Assembly: GCA_019009955.1 (NCBI GenBank)
Contig: CM032228.1
Span: 69,177,501-69,241,500, forward strand
Source of the DNA: Riptortus pedestris
Taxonomy: Eukaryota; Arthropoda; Insecta; Hemiptera; Alydidae
Length of the DNA stretch: 64,000 nt
Direction of reading: 5' to 3'
The position numbers and the translations under genes are program-made. This document shows, piece by piece, positions 10,620 to 21,244 of the stretch (its first letter is position 1; each line of letters opens with the position of its first letter). A model generated the notes under the pieces. It ran no database searches. It was given only the letters and a program-made list of their open reading frames with translations, and was not told the origin of the DNA.

Positions 10620-10860
10620 CAGAACATACTAAGAACGCAAACAAATAACATAACCCTACTAAATAATAGAACGCAACTAAATAACAGAACGCAACCAAAT
10701 AACAAAACAACTAAATAATAGAACGCAACTAAATAACAAAACTCAGCCAAATAAGAAAATGCAACTAAATAACAGAACACAACTAAATATCAGAACGCAA
10801 CCAAATAACAAAACTCAACTAAATAACAGAACACAACCAAATAACAAAACGCAACCAAGG
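10620..10860. repeat. Minisatellite, ~16-18 bp unit (GCAACTAAATAACAGAA)
   Basis: Tandem variants of GCAACTAAATAACAGAAC and GCAACCAAATAACAAAAC. On the minus strand it gives a fortuitous hydrophobic repeat frame (YLVAF...), so the 94-codon frame at 10496-10780 is not a gene. It abuts the tail motif at 10480, so it may be part of that retroelement's 3' region. Confidence 0.75.
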
Positions 10861-11079
10861 ATACAAAAAAAACACGAATTAACAAATTAAAAAAAGTTGT
10901 AATAATAAACCAAAACAAAACATTAAATTCGAAAACAGAAAATCTTGTAAGGAAACTAGATAATTAAAAACTGCAAAGATTAATAAAATTACAGAAACAA
11001 TTACATACTTTCAATGGTTAAAAATAAAACTAAAATCAAATAAATAAAAATTAGTATGTACATTGATAAAATGAACAGA

Positions 11080-11307
11080 TGGGGCTCAGGTTAGTCATGT
11101 GAGTTAAAGCGTTGCCTTTAATTTCACATGGTAATCCAAGAGTGTCGAGTTTGATTCCCGTCTGGGCAAAGGAATTTATTTAGTGATGGAATTCATTAAA
11201 TAAAATCCTTAGTCCCAACCTGGCTAGAAAAGGGTGGTAACCTGTAGATAACCCGTCCCAATTAGCCTCAGCTGCAAAAAGTGGACGTTAATAAGTAATA
11301 ATAATAA
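11080..11307 (+). mobile_element. tRNA-derived SINE, full length, 12-bp target duplication
   Basis: GGGGCTCAGGTTAGTCATG at the 5' side and TTTGATTCCCGTCTGGGC (B-box-like) can form a 6-7 bp acceptor-like pairing (GCTCAGG with CCTGGGC in the better copies). Then come AAAGGAATTTATTTAGTG, CTAGAAAAGGGTGGTAACCT, AAAAAGTGGACGTTAATAA and a (TAA)n tail. Direct repeats AAAATGAACAGA flank it at 11068-11079 and 11308-11319. Confidence 0.85.
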
Positions 11308-11319
11308 AAAATGAACAGA

Positions 11320-12430
11320 AGATTATATTTTCTAATTATTTTTATAGTGGATAAAGAATGTAGAGCACTGTAATGACGAGCTGGTCAAGAAAACAAAATG
11401 ATTGAGCATCGCATTAAATTATTATAAATATAAAAAAAAAGATTAGATTAAAATATTGTAAATTTATGTGGTATGAAGTATGTTATATGTTCTTTAAAGC
11501 AATTTTATTAAAAATTAAGATAAATTATAAAACCCAAGCAATTGATTTCCTTTAAGAAAAATGTTCAAAAAGTTGCTCACATGTGATTGACTCTAAACAA
11601 TGATGATCTTAAGAGTCATTGATACGAATGTTATGGAAATATCAACTTTGGATTTGTCATATTAATTAGGAACTGAAGTTCATCTTAAGAATTGGCTGGC
11701 ACTCAGATATTCAATATTACTAGTTTGATATTGTGAAAGCAAATTTTCGACCACGAACTAAAGCCGACAAAAACGTTGTATGGAAGGTCTGCCAACGAGG
11801 ACAAACAAACCAGCTGCCAAGAACTACGCAACTGAAAGAGATATTGTGATGGGCCTAAAATAAAGACAATGCCCACTGATGGAACACCAACGATCCGTCT
11901 ATTAACAAAACTGAAAGACATTTATTTTTTTTGTCGAGATGGGTTCTGTAATGGAGAGTGATTTGATTGGGTTTATTGAAGAGCATGAAGTGGGGAGGGA
12001 TATGCGGGCACCACACCCATGATGTGGTCGCTATAATGCCCCTTCTCTCTTCACATAATATTCTTTCACTCAATTATTATACTCGTTATAATGCATTCGA
12101 GTCGTTTCACACAAGATTTACAATACCAACGAGTTTTAATAACTTCGAAATGGAGAAGTTTAATTTATTGCTCGCAGACGGGATGCAAATAAATGCAATA
12201 AATGAACCGTTTTCCCACGACGAATGAATGGCTTCTCGGGAAATTGCAGAACTACAGAGCTCGTATGCAAACAAACTCAAGAATCTTAGACGCACTTCAT
12301 CATTTGTTCAACATGTTATTCGTGGTGTCCCGCTTGAATGCATTGCAAACCTTATCAAGCATCTACTAAACACACTACACACACGCGCTCACATATAAAA
12401 TTCACTACACACGCCGGCACAACACACACA
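11320..12430. other. Unique-looking sequence, island at 11950-12320
   Basis: No recognised repeat. 11950-12320 has more balanced composition and opposing short open frames (86 codons plus, 62 and 72 codons minus) with no domain signature. It may be conserved non-coding DNA; undecided. Confidence 0.35.
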
Positions 12431-12431
12431 C

Positions 12432-12433
<2 letters not shown>

Positions 12434-12488
<55 letters not shown>
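12434..12488. repeat. (TA)n microsatellite, possibly from a decayed HINE-like copy
   Basis: TA tract followed by TTTTGAATATAAAATCCCCC; the C-rich stretch and the later ATGAGGCCCATTCAAAATTA (12659) hint at a heavily decayed GCAGATTTCCC-family copy, but no ends are visible. Confidence 0.6.
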
Positions 12489-12495
<7 letters not shown>

Positions 12496-12694
12496 TATTT
12501 TGAATATAAAATCCCCCCTCCCCCCACCAATCGTGGACTTTCCATACCCTTGCTGCTTACTTAGGTTGGTTACAATGAGTTCTAAGCACTTTGGCAAAGC
12601 CCTTCCCTCAATCTCGCTGGACATTCTAGTTTAATATGGTTAGAAATCCTCACTAGCTGATGAGGCCCATTCAAAATTATTTTCCTCTGTCTGG

Positions 12695-12733
12695 CAGTCT
12701 GTCTCTCTCTCTCTGTCTGTCTGTCTGTCTGTC

Positions 12734-12792
<59 letters not shown>

Positions 12793-12892
12793 CTCTCTCT
12801 CTCTCTCTCACTCACTCTCTCTGTCTCTCACTCTCATTCTCACTCTCTCTCTCTCTCTCACACACACTCTCTCTCTCTATCTCTCTCTATCG

Positions 12893-12952
<60 letters not shown>

Positions 12953-12981
12953 CTACCTCTCTCTCTCTCTCTCTCTCTCAC
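12695..12981. repeat. (TC)n microsatellite with TG/AC interruptions
   Basis: Nearly 290 bp of CT repeats with CTGT and CTCACA variants. It creates long open frames of Ser/Leu and Arg/Glu on the two strands that are not genes. Confidence 0.95.
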
Positions 12982-13007
12982 TCAATCAAATCATAATTGA
13001 TGTTTAA

Positions 13008-13362
13008 CCTTTAAATAAAGTGGCACATGATATAGCAGCTTATAATATGATTTAAAATGACATGAGTTTGGAGGCAGCGATTACTGAAGGCTGAAAACGT
13101 AATAATCTAAATTTCTCGATTAACATTCAAGATAGAAAAAAAATCAATATAAGTGCATTTATTGAACATTGCAACTGCAATATGATTAGTTCAATTCATG
13201 TTTTTCGATTCGGCTTATAACAACGGAGATATTTTATACTTTTCAAATTACATGCTCTAAGCCTCACGCGCCCTGGTCATATATCAGCCATTAACGAACC
13301 TGATCTTTAGTATTTCATATGACGTTCAAACGAAAATTGCGATCAAGTAAAATCTGCTAAAA
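13008..13362 (-). mobile_element. GCAGATTTCCC-family fragment (L part and part of long R)
   Basis: Contains minus-orientation blocks TACTGAAGGCTGAAAACG, TTCTCGATTAACATTCAAG, ACAACGGAGATATTTTA, TCAGCCATTAACGAACCTG and an L end AAATCTGCTAAAA at 13349-13362. The TA tract and most of the L block are deleted (CGAAAATTGCGATCAAG joins directly to the end). Confidence 0.65.
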
Positions 13363-13504
13363 CTGATCCTGTAAATATAAGCATTGTCATATTCAAGTTA
13401 TATTAACCTATATCTTATTACTGCTCTCATTCTTCTAATAGGATTTTGATTTTATATGTAGGTATGTATTTTCCTATGTCACGTACCGAACTGTTGTGGC
13501 CGCC

Positions 13505-13857
13505 CGTTCAATGACAGTATGTAAATTCATTGTTACTAGATCGTTAGTTAGCCAGTTTTATTGTTAGTTCATTTCAGTACGTCCAGTAGATCGGTCAGTC
13601 ACTGTTAGACCTTGTATATGGCGCTTAACAGTTACAAATTGGAAGACTTGTTAACAACATTGCTTCGCATGTTAAATAACATTATTCCATGTCACTTACT
13701 CATCTCAATCTCATAAACTTCTAGCCGAACAGTTCACCAGATGTAGAATTAAATAGTATTTTCAACGGAAGGATATAAAAAGATCACACACCTTCGCTCT
13801 TAGAAGTCCATTTATTACAAGGAGAGTAGTATTTCTTGGTCCATCCGATTTGACACG
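13505..13857 (+). repeat. Unclassified repeat, uninterrupted relative of 17040-17880
   Basis: Shares with 17040-17880, in order: TACGTCCAGTA, ATCGGTCAGTCA, CATCTCAATC, CGGAAGGATA, AAAAGATCACA, TAGAAGT and GGAGAGTA, ending just before a GCAGATTTCCC-family L end in both cases. It shows what the 17-kb copy looked like before the Penelope-like insertion. Class unknown. Confidence 0.65.
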
Positions 13858-14335
13858 TTTTAGCAGATTTCGTTAGGGTAGCGATTTTCGAAACGTTTCC
13901 TCAAATGTTCATTGATCCTGCCTAGTAGATAACAAAAATGAGGTCATTTCAATATTACACATGTATGTATATATACCCTTGCCTGTTACCACTCTAGCGG
14001 TCACAGTTTTTGTTTGAACGTTACCAAATGCTATATTGAAGCGTTTCATGCAAAACTAAATGCCAAGTTTTTAATAGCTGAAATCGGACCAGTGGGTCAT
14101 TTCGAAACTTACTATAAAATTCCTGCTATTATAAGACGGATCGAAAAATTTTATAAAGTCAATCTTATTGAAAATTAAATTTACCAGAAATAATTTATAT
14201 ATGAAGATTAATTCTCTTGTCCAATATTAACGGAGATATAAAGATTTTTTAGGTTTCATATTTGAAGCTTATATACCAAATATTGTTTTCAAAAGAGATT
14301 ACCTAGGTTGAGGGAAAATACGATGTGTGATGTCA
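13858..14335 (+). mobile_element. GCAGATTTCCC-family element, R end missing
   Basis: L end TTTTAGCAGATTTCG, then AAATGTTCATTGATCCTGCC, a short ATATATA tract, ACTCTAGCGGTCACAG, GAAATCGGACCAGTGGG and CCAATATTAACGGAGATAT. The palindromic arm after the L repeat is deleted. The R terminus is not seen before the next copy begins at 14369. Confidence 0.65.
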
Positions 14336-14368
14336 AAATTCAAGCTTTTACGTTCTTAACTCGGAACA

Positions 14369-14502
14369 AGTCCGTCATCCAGCGTAAACTAAGCAGATTT
14401 CCCACGTGTGTCCCCTATTTGCATTTATTTCAAAAAGTAATAGTTCAATGCGAACAGTATTTGTAATTCATTCTTCAAATAATGTGGTTCATAATATAAC
14501 AG

Positions 14503-14547
<45 letters not shown>

Positions 14548-14575
14548 CATAAATAGGAGGGGGGGGGGTTCACAC
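14369..14575 (-). mobile_element. GCAGATTTCCC-family R-module fragment
   Basis: R end AGTCCGTC, a partly deleted hairpin (CATCCAGCG), then AAACTAAGCAGATTTCCCAC. Continues with the AATAATGTGGTTCATAATA block, interrupted by a (TA)n tract at 14508-14545. Confidence 0.6.
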
Positions 14576-14675
14576 GTGACTTGAACATATTTATTTAATC
14601 AATTCCATATTCAAAATTTAACCCCAACAACTCTTAATACTTTCCTGACTATTTCCTTCAACTATAACATATTCC

Positions 14676-14842
14676 TTCCAGGCTGAAATCGTACCAGTAA
14701 TCGGATGGTGGGAAGGGTGTCAAAAATTCAAAAAAATCTACGTTGTCTTTAGATATAGTGAATACATGGCGAGATGAAATCAGTAGAGGTTTATACCAGA
14801 ACGGCGGAAATCTGCTTAGTTTTCGTAGCCCCTAAACGGTCT
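14676..14842 (+). mobile_element. GCAGATTTCCC-family R-end fragment
   Basis: Contains GCTGAAATCGTACCAG, GATGAAATCAGTAGAGGTTT and ends GGAAATCTGCTTAGTTTTCG then TAGCCCCTAAACGGTCT, a mutated terminal hairpin. Confidence 0.6.
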
Positions 14843-15006
14843 TTTAGCTGATTTACTTTAAGGGATTTTTAAAATTAAAAATAACTCTGTTATTATCTGT
14901 TGGATCAAAGAATTGAATAATAACAACCTTACTGAAAATTTAATTTCCAATAAATGTTCTTTTTAAATGTTTTCTCTATCCTGGATATTAACCGGGATAT
15001 TTGTAC
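14843..15006 (+). mobile_element. GCAGATTTCCC-family L fragment with large deletion
   Basis: TTTTAGCTGATTTACTTTAA then GGGA, joined directly to the AATAACTCTGTTATTATCTG block and ATATTAACCGGGATATTTG. Lies exactly between two other family members. Confidence 0.5.
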
Positions 15007-15640
15007 TTTTAGCAGATTTCCCTTAAGGGAAATCAGCTATTGAGGTCGTACTCATGACCTGAGTTTCGAAAAATTTCTTCAAATGTCCATCGATCCTACC
15101 CAGGAGATGACGAAAATGAGGTCCGTTCAAAATTATATATATATACCCGTATATATTTGTCTGTTAACGCTCTAGCGGTCGCAATTTTTGTTTGATCGTT
15201 ACCAAACTCGGAATTTAATCGTTTTATGTAAAAAGGAAGATCAAGTTCGTTAATGGCTGAAATCGGACAAGTGGGAGGGGGGTTTAGAGGGGGGATTTTT
15301 GAAAATTCAAAATATCTCCGTTATTATGCATCAAATCGAAAAATTGTATAGAACCAGTCTTATTGCAAATTAAATTTACTATAAATATTGTTCTACACAT
15401 TTATTATGTTTCTTGAATATTAACCGAGATATTTGCATTTGTATTCTGTGCGTGCTCGGCAGGAGTCGGCTATGTTCGGCACATTCCGCGGAGAGCTCTG
15501 GCGGCCGTTTCTGTAAAATTTCGTCCCTCGTGAATAGGTTTAGAGATCCCTTATACTACAGTTGTTATTGGGCAGATTTCTCGACTGTAAAACTTCACGT
15601 GGGAAATCTGCTTAGTTTACGCACCCCCTGCGTGACGGAC
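15007..15640 (+). mobile_element. GCAGATTTCCC-family element, complete reference copy
   Basis: About 634 bp, the closest partner of the 3953-4627 copy. TTTTAGCAGATTTCCC L end, all conserved blocks, short TA tract (15135-15156), G-rich tract (15275-15297), GC-rich GAGCTCTGGCGGCCGTTTCT patch, then GGGAAATCTGCTTAGTTTAC and a hairpin with one changed base (GCACCCCCTGCGT), ending GACGGAC. No coding content. Confidence 0.8.
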
Positions 15641-15655
15641 TTTTGTTTAAATTTC

Positions 15656-15990
15656 AGCCTTTAGAAACCGACAATTTTAATCTTTGCACGTTATCAATAA
15701 GCCAATTTATTATGAAACCTTTTATTTCAACCTTAAATACCAAATTGTGAATTCGAAAATTCTAAATATCACCTTTGATATAAGTTATTATAGAACCAAT
15801 CTTAATAAACTATTGGTGGTCTACAATTGTGACCGTATACATTATCTCCTAACTGAAATATTAATGGAGTTATTATACAGATCGATTTTCGACATAGGTA
15901 TAGATAATATAAGGTGTAGTCGTCATTATTTGAGTGTCATTCCAGCTAATGGAAAATCTGCTTAGTTTACGCAGCTCCTGCGTGACGGAC
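15656..15990 (+). mobile_element. GCAGATTTCCC-family R-half, diverged subfamily
   Basis: Follows the previous copy almost directly. It has TTTCAGCCTTTAGAAACC, AGAACCAATCTTAATAAACT and GGAAAATCTGCTTAGTTTAC, then the hairpin GCAGCTCCTGCGT and GACGGAC. No L end. The 93-codon frame is a by-product. Confidence 0.6.
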
Positions 15991-16793
15991 TTTTTTTTTT
16001 ATTTTTCTGTTGATGATGGACTACTTCAAGCAGCCCAAACCAAATTCTATGTATTTATTAAATAGTCCATTTGATCCCTCCTTCAGTGAATGTTTGGCTC
16101 ACTAATTATTATATTTATCTTTTTAATCTTAGATTAGTTGTCACTTGTATAGATTTATTCAGCCAGGTTTATGTATATTTTTTTTGTATAATTTATACAA
16201 TGAAAAGCAGGAAGATATATAGTCAATGAAGCAAAACTTCTCGTGTTCATGACCTTATGAGAAATCTATTGTTTTAGGAAAATACGTCTGCCGACCTACA
16301 GGTCAATATCATATTATCACAAAATAAATATGCATTATATATATTTCTCACGGTTCTTTATATCGGGGCCTTTTATAAAATAATAATGTGTCATTATGTG
16401 ATAATTACAATATTTTCATATGTCATTCCACTCCTCACCTTGAATTATAAAACAATTTATCTGCATAAGGCTCCAACTGACAAGTAAAGTACGTGCAATG
16501 GATAATAATGAAGGAATATTAATGATTTACATTTTAATAATATGTAATTCAAATTTAGATCTGTTTACACATTCCCTTCCTGGCAGCGGGGCAATAAACA
16601 TCCTAACAGTGACTGTAAATGACCAAATGAAATATATTCACTGTAAAATAAAACCAAGGAATGTGCTATATTAAATATAATGAATGGATGTTAGTGGTCT
16701 GAGTGTATAGGTTTCTCTTTTATAGATCAAAAAACAGTTTCTACCCTGACTAAATAACATTATGCCTTCTTTATTTATTTATGAGTTTTAAAT
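15991..16793. other. Unique-looking AT-rich DNA, no gene seen
   Basis: No repeat match and no coding frame with motifs. Confidence 0.4.
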
Positions 16794-16915
16794 ATTAGCA
16801 GATTTCCCATGAGGGTTGAAAGAAGCGATTTTCAAATAATTTCCTGAAATGTCCATCAATCCTACCTACTAGAAGACGAGAATAAGATTCATTCAAAATG
16901 ATATACCTACACACA
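16794..16915 (+). mobile_element. GCAGATTTCCC-family L-end fragment
   Basis: TATTAGCAGATTTCCCATGA then the conserved GAAATGTCCATCAATCCTAC and GATTCATTCAAAATGATATA blocks; truncated after the start of the TA region. Confidence 0.6.
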
Positions 16916-17342
16916 ATATATACCCACATAATGTTGAAAGGGCCTCATTTTCGACATCTCCAAAGTTATTATTATTGACTTTCCAATAGTTCAAGTGAGA
17001 TTTTCATGTTTCAAAAAGTTACAGCCATCCCTTCAAAGACAGTAAGTAAATTAATTATTAATAGATAATAACAGTTTTATTGTTAGTTCTATTCTGTACG
17101 TCCAGTAAATCGGTCAGTCAATTTTAGTCGTTGTATGTGTCCCTGGCACTTAACTTTAATTTTATGGAAAGGGTCTCTAATAAAAAAACATTTTTTCGGT
17201 GCAAACTTTAATGAAACTGCCCTGCATGTTTCGTGGCTTGTAATGGGGTATGTAATATAGCCTGGAAATATAACAATAAAATACAAAAACAAATTAGTAG
17301 AATTAAAGATAAAGTAATTGAATCCAAATCTAAATAAATATA

Positions 17343-17527
17343 TATGAAATTAACTGTAACACCTGCAATGGAACTTATATTGGTGAATCCTTGCAGCTGC
17401 TGAATAAAAGGATAAAGCAACACGTAAAAAGTATACACAATAATAAAAAGAAAACTGCGTTGACGAATCATGCTATCTCCAGGAAACACACCTTCAATTT
17501 TGAATTAGTAAAAATACTTGATATATA
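17343..17527 (+). pseudogene. GIY-YIG (URI) endonuclease domain of a Penelope-like element
   Basis: The open frame has no start of its own; an in-frame stop at 17331 cuts off the upstream part. It reads YEINCNTCNGTYIGESLQLL, NKRIKQHVKSIHNN, KKTALTNHAISRKH and TFNFELVKILDI before a stop. The order matches the Penelope C-terminal domain: a Cys pair C-x2-C, TYIGES (the YIG half of GIY-YIG), Arg in NKRIKQH, the His of NHAISRKH and an F-x-F strand. In active elements this domain nicks DNA for target-primed reverse transcription. Here the first GIY-like strand is only YEI. There is no linked RT, so this is a truncated relic inside an inverted repeat pair. Confidence 0.65.
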
Positions 17528-17585
17528 AATAATAATAATAATAATTTTATTAATAATTTTTTATATATTTTTTCTTTTAAAAGGG

Positions 17586-17634
17586 TTAGCCCTTGAAGAG
17601 GTGTCAAATAAGCCATGAAACATGTAGGGCAGTT
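17586..17634 (+). ncRNA. Possible hammerhead-ribozyme-like relic of the Penelope pseudo-LTR
   Basis: Arms GCCC/GGGC bracket TTGAAGA ... GCC-AT-GAAAC-ATGTA. This resembles the hammerhead core order CUGANGA - stem II - GAAA that Penelope-like elements are known to carry. The first core base is T instead of C and stem II is only about 3 bp (GGT/GCC) with extra bases, so activity is unlikely. Confidence 0.25.
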
Positions 17635-17876
17635 TCAATAAAGTTTGCACTGAAAAAAATGTTTTTTATTGGAGACCCTTGCCATAAAATTTGAAGAATA
17701 AAATTATTGCATGGCACAAAGTCATCTCAATCACGTAAATATCAAGACGAACAGTCACCAGATTTTGAATTAAAGCGTATTTTCTAACGGAAGGATAAAA
17801 AAAGATCACATATCTAAACTTTTAGAAGTACATGTATTACTAGGAGAGTATTTCCTGGTCATCCTGATTTGATATG

Positions 17877-18880
17877 TTTTAACAGATTTCCTTTCCACTC
17901 TAGTGGTCGCAATTTTATTTTGTTCGTCACCAAACTCATATGTAAACTTATCATTCAAGATTATAGAGCGTCTCGACGTCTCTTGGGATCTCTTTTTGGA
18001 ATGTGACAGGTTATAACAACGTATTACTGGAAATAAATTAGTTAAAAGATTGTTGCACGATTTGCTGCAGAGAAACCTTGTTATTGGCTCCAGCAACCCT
18101 TCAATTGTAGGGTTCACTTCAAGATAGTAGTTATTTCACCGGCAACCTAGGAAAAGGCGAGCTACCGGTGTTTGATGCTATTAACTAACCCAATTAACAA
18201 ATATTGTAATGTTAGATATATCAGCTAATTGGACAATATTTGGATTTAATTACAATAATGTGATATTTGTTATCATTGTTACTGTAATTGTTATTTTCGT
18301 ATATATTAGATTTTTTCATGATGTTATCAACACTTCATCCGATATGATCTAATGCTACGTTATAAATATATTGCCAGAGTGGTTAAATTAAGGTAATTGT
18401 TATTAGCTTTGTTATTTAAACATAATTTCTAAGATCCTTATTTTTTTCTGTTAAGTTAAGTTTTCTTTATTAACTTTCAGTATATGTGGCATTATTGATT
18501 AATTTTATTCTCTTTTTTTATATAGAGAAGTTCTGCAATTTTTTTCTCCTCAGTTTATTACTTTTGATATTTGTTTTCTGATTTTTATAGTTGTTTTAAA
18601 TCATTTTATTTTCATTATCGGTTATCAAACAAAGTATTTTTTTTTTAATTCGTTTATTAATTACATATAATCAATAATTGTAACATAGAACAATTAATGT
18701 AGACTAACACAGTTATCTGAAGCTGAAACCCTAAATGCAAGGGAATAACCATGTAAGCAATTGTAAATAAAATCTATCTATGCAAAACTGAAGGTCAAGT
18801 TCGTTAATAATAAAATCAGACCAGTGGAAGGGGATTTCGAAATATATCCGTTATTATAAGCCTGATCAAAAAATACCTTC
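17877..18880 (+). mobile_element. GCAGATTTCCC-family element split by a retroelement-like insertion
   Basis: L end TTTTAACAGATTTCC jumps to CACTCTAGTGGTCGCAATTT and ACCAAACTCATATGTAAA (to about 17955). The next conserved blocks, GCAAAACTGAAGGTCAAGTT and AAATATATCCGTTATTATAA, appear only at 18782-18870. The 0.8 kb between them does not belong to the family. Confidence 0.55.
17960..18778 (+). mobile_element. Probable truncated retroelement insertion, class uncertain
   Basis: Sequence between the two halves of a HINE-like copy. It starts with a more balanced stretch containing the hairpin ACCGGCAACCTAGG...GAGCTACCGGT (18139-18170). It ends TGCAAGGGAATAACCATGTA then GCAATTGTAAATAAAATCTA with TCTATCTAT, a style common at non-LTR retroelement 3' ends. 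No RT frame is visible. The 103-codon minus frame at 17806-18117 is unrecognised. Confidence 0.4.
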
Positions 18881-19311
18881 TAGTAATAACTGAACAAAAT
18901 AGCAATCATTAATTCCTATTAAACATCGAGCATAGTACTGATCAAATAAATATTATGAATTCTAGAATGTAAAATCTAGTTTGTTAGCGCCGCTCAGTGA
19001 TCTGGTGGTGAAATCTAGATTTACTAAAGCTAATTTTAGAGTTGACAAAAAAGAAGTTGATAATTCTAGAAAACTGATGTGTGTTAGGCCTGGCTAAGAT
19101 ATATTGAGGTTGAAATTCGATCATGAACGTCTGCCGAGTGAGAGAAATGATTATTCATGCTTACTTTTTCTCAGAGCCCGTACATTCTCGCAGATGTCAA
19201 AAGTCAAAAACCTCTCGTTCAGAAACCAATAACTTCACATAATGGAGTCAGTGGTCTCAGTATGTCAATTCCCCTCTAACTATTGCTAATCCCTAATTGT
19301 TATTCGAATAT
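18881..19311. other. No recognisable gene
   Basis: AT-rich sequence with no repeat family or coding frame that I recognise. Confidence 0.35.
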
Positions 19312-19735
19312 TTTTAGCAGATTTCCCTACGACTATGATGCGATTTTCGAAAAACGTCGGACCTATGGGGGGTTTAGTGGAAATTCGAAAATGATAAATA
19401 TCTCTGTTAATAAACGTTGGATCGAAAAATTGTACAAAATCAACCTTATTGGAAATATAACGATCTAGAAATGTTATTCTACACTTATTTTCTGTGTCAT
19501 GAATATTACCCGTGATATTTGGATTTTATAGTTTTCGTTATGACTCCTACTCATGTCATGTTGATAATCAGCTGCTATATCTTGAAACACTTCATTCCAG
19601 GGTTAAATACCATATATTGTTTTCACTGAATATTTGTTTTGAGAGGAATGTGCAAATACGTTCGGTGACCCCCTCCCCTTCTTTTGTTCTTGAATTAATA
19701 AAATGTAAGTGATTGAGATAAAAATCACATTCATG
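19312..19735 (+). mobile_element. GCAGATTTCCC-family element, internally deleted, R end lost
   Basis: TTTTTAGCAGATTTCCCTAC, then a jump past the TA tract to TATGGGGGGTTTAGTGG and AAATATCTCTGTTAATAAACG. It continues into the long-R block (GACTCCTACTCATGTCATG, GTGCAAATACGTTCGGTGAC). No terminal hairpin is found. Confidence 0.65.
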
Positions 19736-19751
19736 AAAATCTGATTCATTA

Positions 19752-19835
19752 TTACTAGCAAGGGACATTCCTATTTGCCCAGGTGGGAATCGAAGTCGCC
19801 ACTCTAGTTGTACCCATTGTGATCCAAAAGTTTTA
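19752..19835 (-). mobile_element. tRNA-derived SINE fragment, minus strand
   Basis: The reverse complement contains CTAGAGTGGCGACTTCGATT, CCCACCTGGGCAAATAGGAA, the B-box-bearing part of the SINE family. Both ends are missing. Confidence 0.6.
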
Positions 19836-20108
19836 AATACCTGCATTAGATATGCGTAACACAAATACTAAAACATACAAGGACCTTATTAATCTACAGC
19901 ATTAACTGATACTATTAGTACAAAAAGTAGTCATAGAAATCGATAGAGAGAAGAAGTATTGGATGGTTGAAGGTTATAATTTGAATGTCTATGTTTGTTT
20001 ATTGGTAATTTGGTTGACTCTTTTTAATCTGAATAAAGCAGATGAAACGAACAGATAGGCACTGGCTAATTGTTTGCGAGCGCTTGTGTGTGAACAGAGG
20101 AAACCAGA

Positions 20109-20174
<66 letters not shown>

Positions 20175-21240
20175 TCCTTTTGTCATCTGACGTGAGCCGT
20201 TTGATCTACGAATTGACAAGGTATATAGATCGTTAGCCAAACTGGTTTACACTCTAGTAACTAAACTTTGAAGGTGTTGACAAAGCCTTTAATACAGGTT
20301 TTAAAACGCCTTTATTATATATGCACGACTGAAAGGTACTAGAACTAATTATACTACAGCCTTTACTAATCCTAATAGTACAATAAGCAGTGGTTCTAAT
20401 CGATAAGGCCAAGATATCGGACAGGTAACTTGCCTGAGTAGAGGGATTTGGCAGCTATAATGAGATGCAAACAGCCTTAAGGAACAGGATCTCAATCCGT
20501 GCCTCTCAATCGTCAGAGCTCTTCTGCCACGACCAACGACTTTAACCAAAAGCTTAAATCCTTGTTGGGTTTCTTCTTGTCTTTTATATTGGGATGTGTC
20601 AATTTATAAATAAGCCAACTTTATCGCCACTGTGATACTCAAGAGCATTACAAAACCAGAAGTGATTTTATTTTTCAGGCAATTAATTCTCCTCAGTCTT
20701 CTAAAAAAACTAAAAAGAAAAAAAAATCATCAATTGCTCGTATACAAAAATTGAAAGGTCGTTCAAAAGATCTGTTTAGCATATTATTTGCTATCAGAAG
20801 CTATAATGTAAAATTGTTACTGCAACTAATTTGCAACTGTTTGGTAATGGAATTAACTGATATCCTCTATTAAATCCAGTTATGCGTTGCAGTTTGGGAT
20901 ATCTTCCAGGTGGAATTAATTGTCACATACATATAAATTCCTGACAACAGGTATAATATTTAAGAAACCCGACAACCTTCATGAGCAAATATACGTTTAC
21001 TTTTTTACCAGAGTTTCCTTCAAGTTTCTGCAGTCTGATTTCATTACGGTACTGCCTACTATTCTCCTCCTTAAATAATTCCTTTTAGCATTGGATTAAA
21101 ATATATTATTCAAACTTGCATAAAACCTTTTCAGCTTTTCTTGACAAAGGTAATAAATTTTACCGAAACGTTGGCAAGCTTAAGTAGTTTCATTTCAACG
21201 GACGTGATCGGCAACCACACTAAACAAGGATTGACAAACT
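19836..21240. other. No repeat family seen except a (TA)n(GA)n tract; unique island 20390-20560
   Basis: (TA)n 20112-20144 runs into (GA)n 20145-20172. 20390-20560 is GC-richer and unique. A pyrimidine tract ending TTTTATTTTTCAG at about 20680 precedes a Lys/Ser-rich open stretch, but there is no donor site or homology to support an exon. Confidence 0.3.
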
Positions 21241-21244
21241 TGTT

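Larger units (their letters stand above)
17160..17689 (+). mobile_element. Penelope-like element remnant with inverted terminal segments
   Basis: Two about 80-bp segments, 17160-17238 and 17609-17689, are reverse complements with few differences (TTTTATGG, AAGGGTCTC, GCAAACTTTA, GAAACTGCCCT and ACATGTTTC/CATGTTTCG are recognisable in both). Between them lies a GIY-YIG-type coding remnant. Penelope-like elements are known for an RT plus GIY-YIG layout, 5' truncation and pseudo-LTRs in direct or inverted order. The RT part is missing here. Confidence 0.6.
17040..17876 (+). repeat. Unclassified repeat interrupted by a Penelope-like insertion
   Basis: The left arm (17075-17159) and right arm (17690-17876) align block by block with 13540-13857. 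They are separated by the inverted-repeat-bounded insertion at 17160-17689. Confidence 0.65.

Noticed and set aside
10496..10780. 94-codon hydrophobic minus frame that looks like a membrane protein
   Set aside because: Translation of a 16-18 bp minisatellite plus a retroelement tail.
12657..12664. CTGATGAG, a hammerhead core motif
   Set aside because: Matches the HINE-like block ATGAGGTCCGTTCAAAATT and no GAAA/stem II follows.
12660..13007. 115-codon plus frame and 77-codon minus frame of Ser/Leu or Arg/Glu
   Set aside because: Translation of the (TC)n microsatellite.
20660..20870. Acceptor-like TTTTATTTTTCAG followed by a Lys/Ser-rich open stretch
   Set aside because: No donor site, no homology recognised, and low-complexity A-rich DNA explains the residues.
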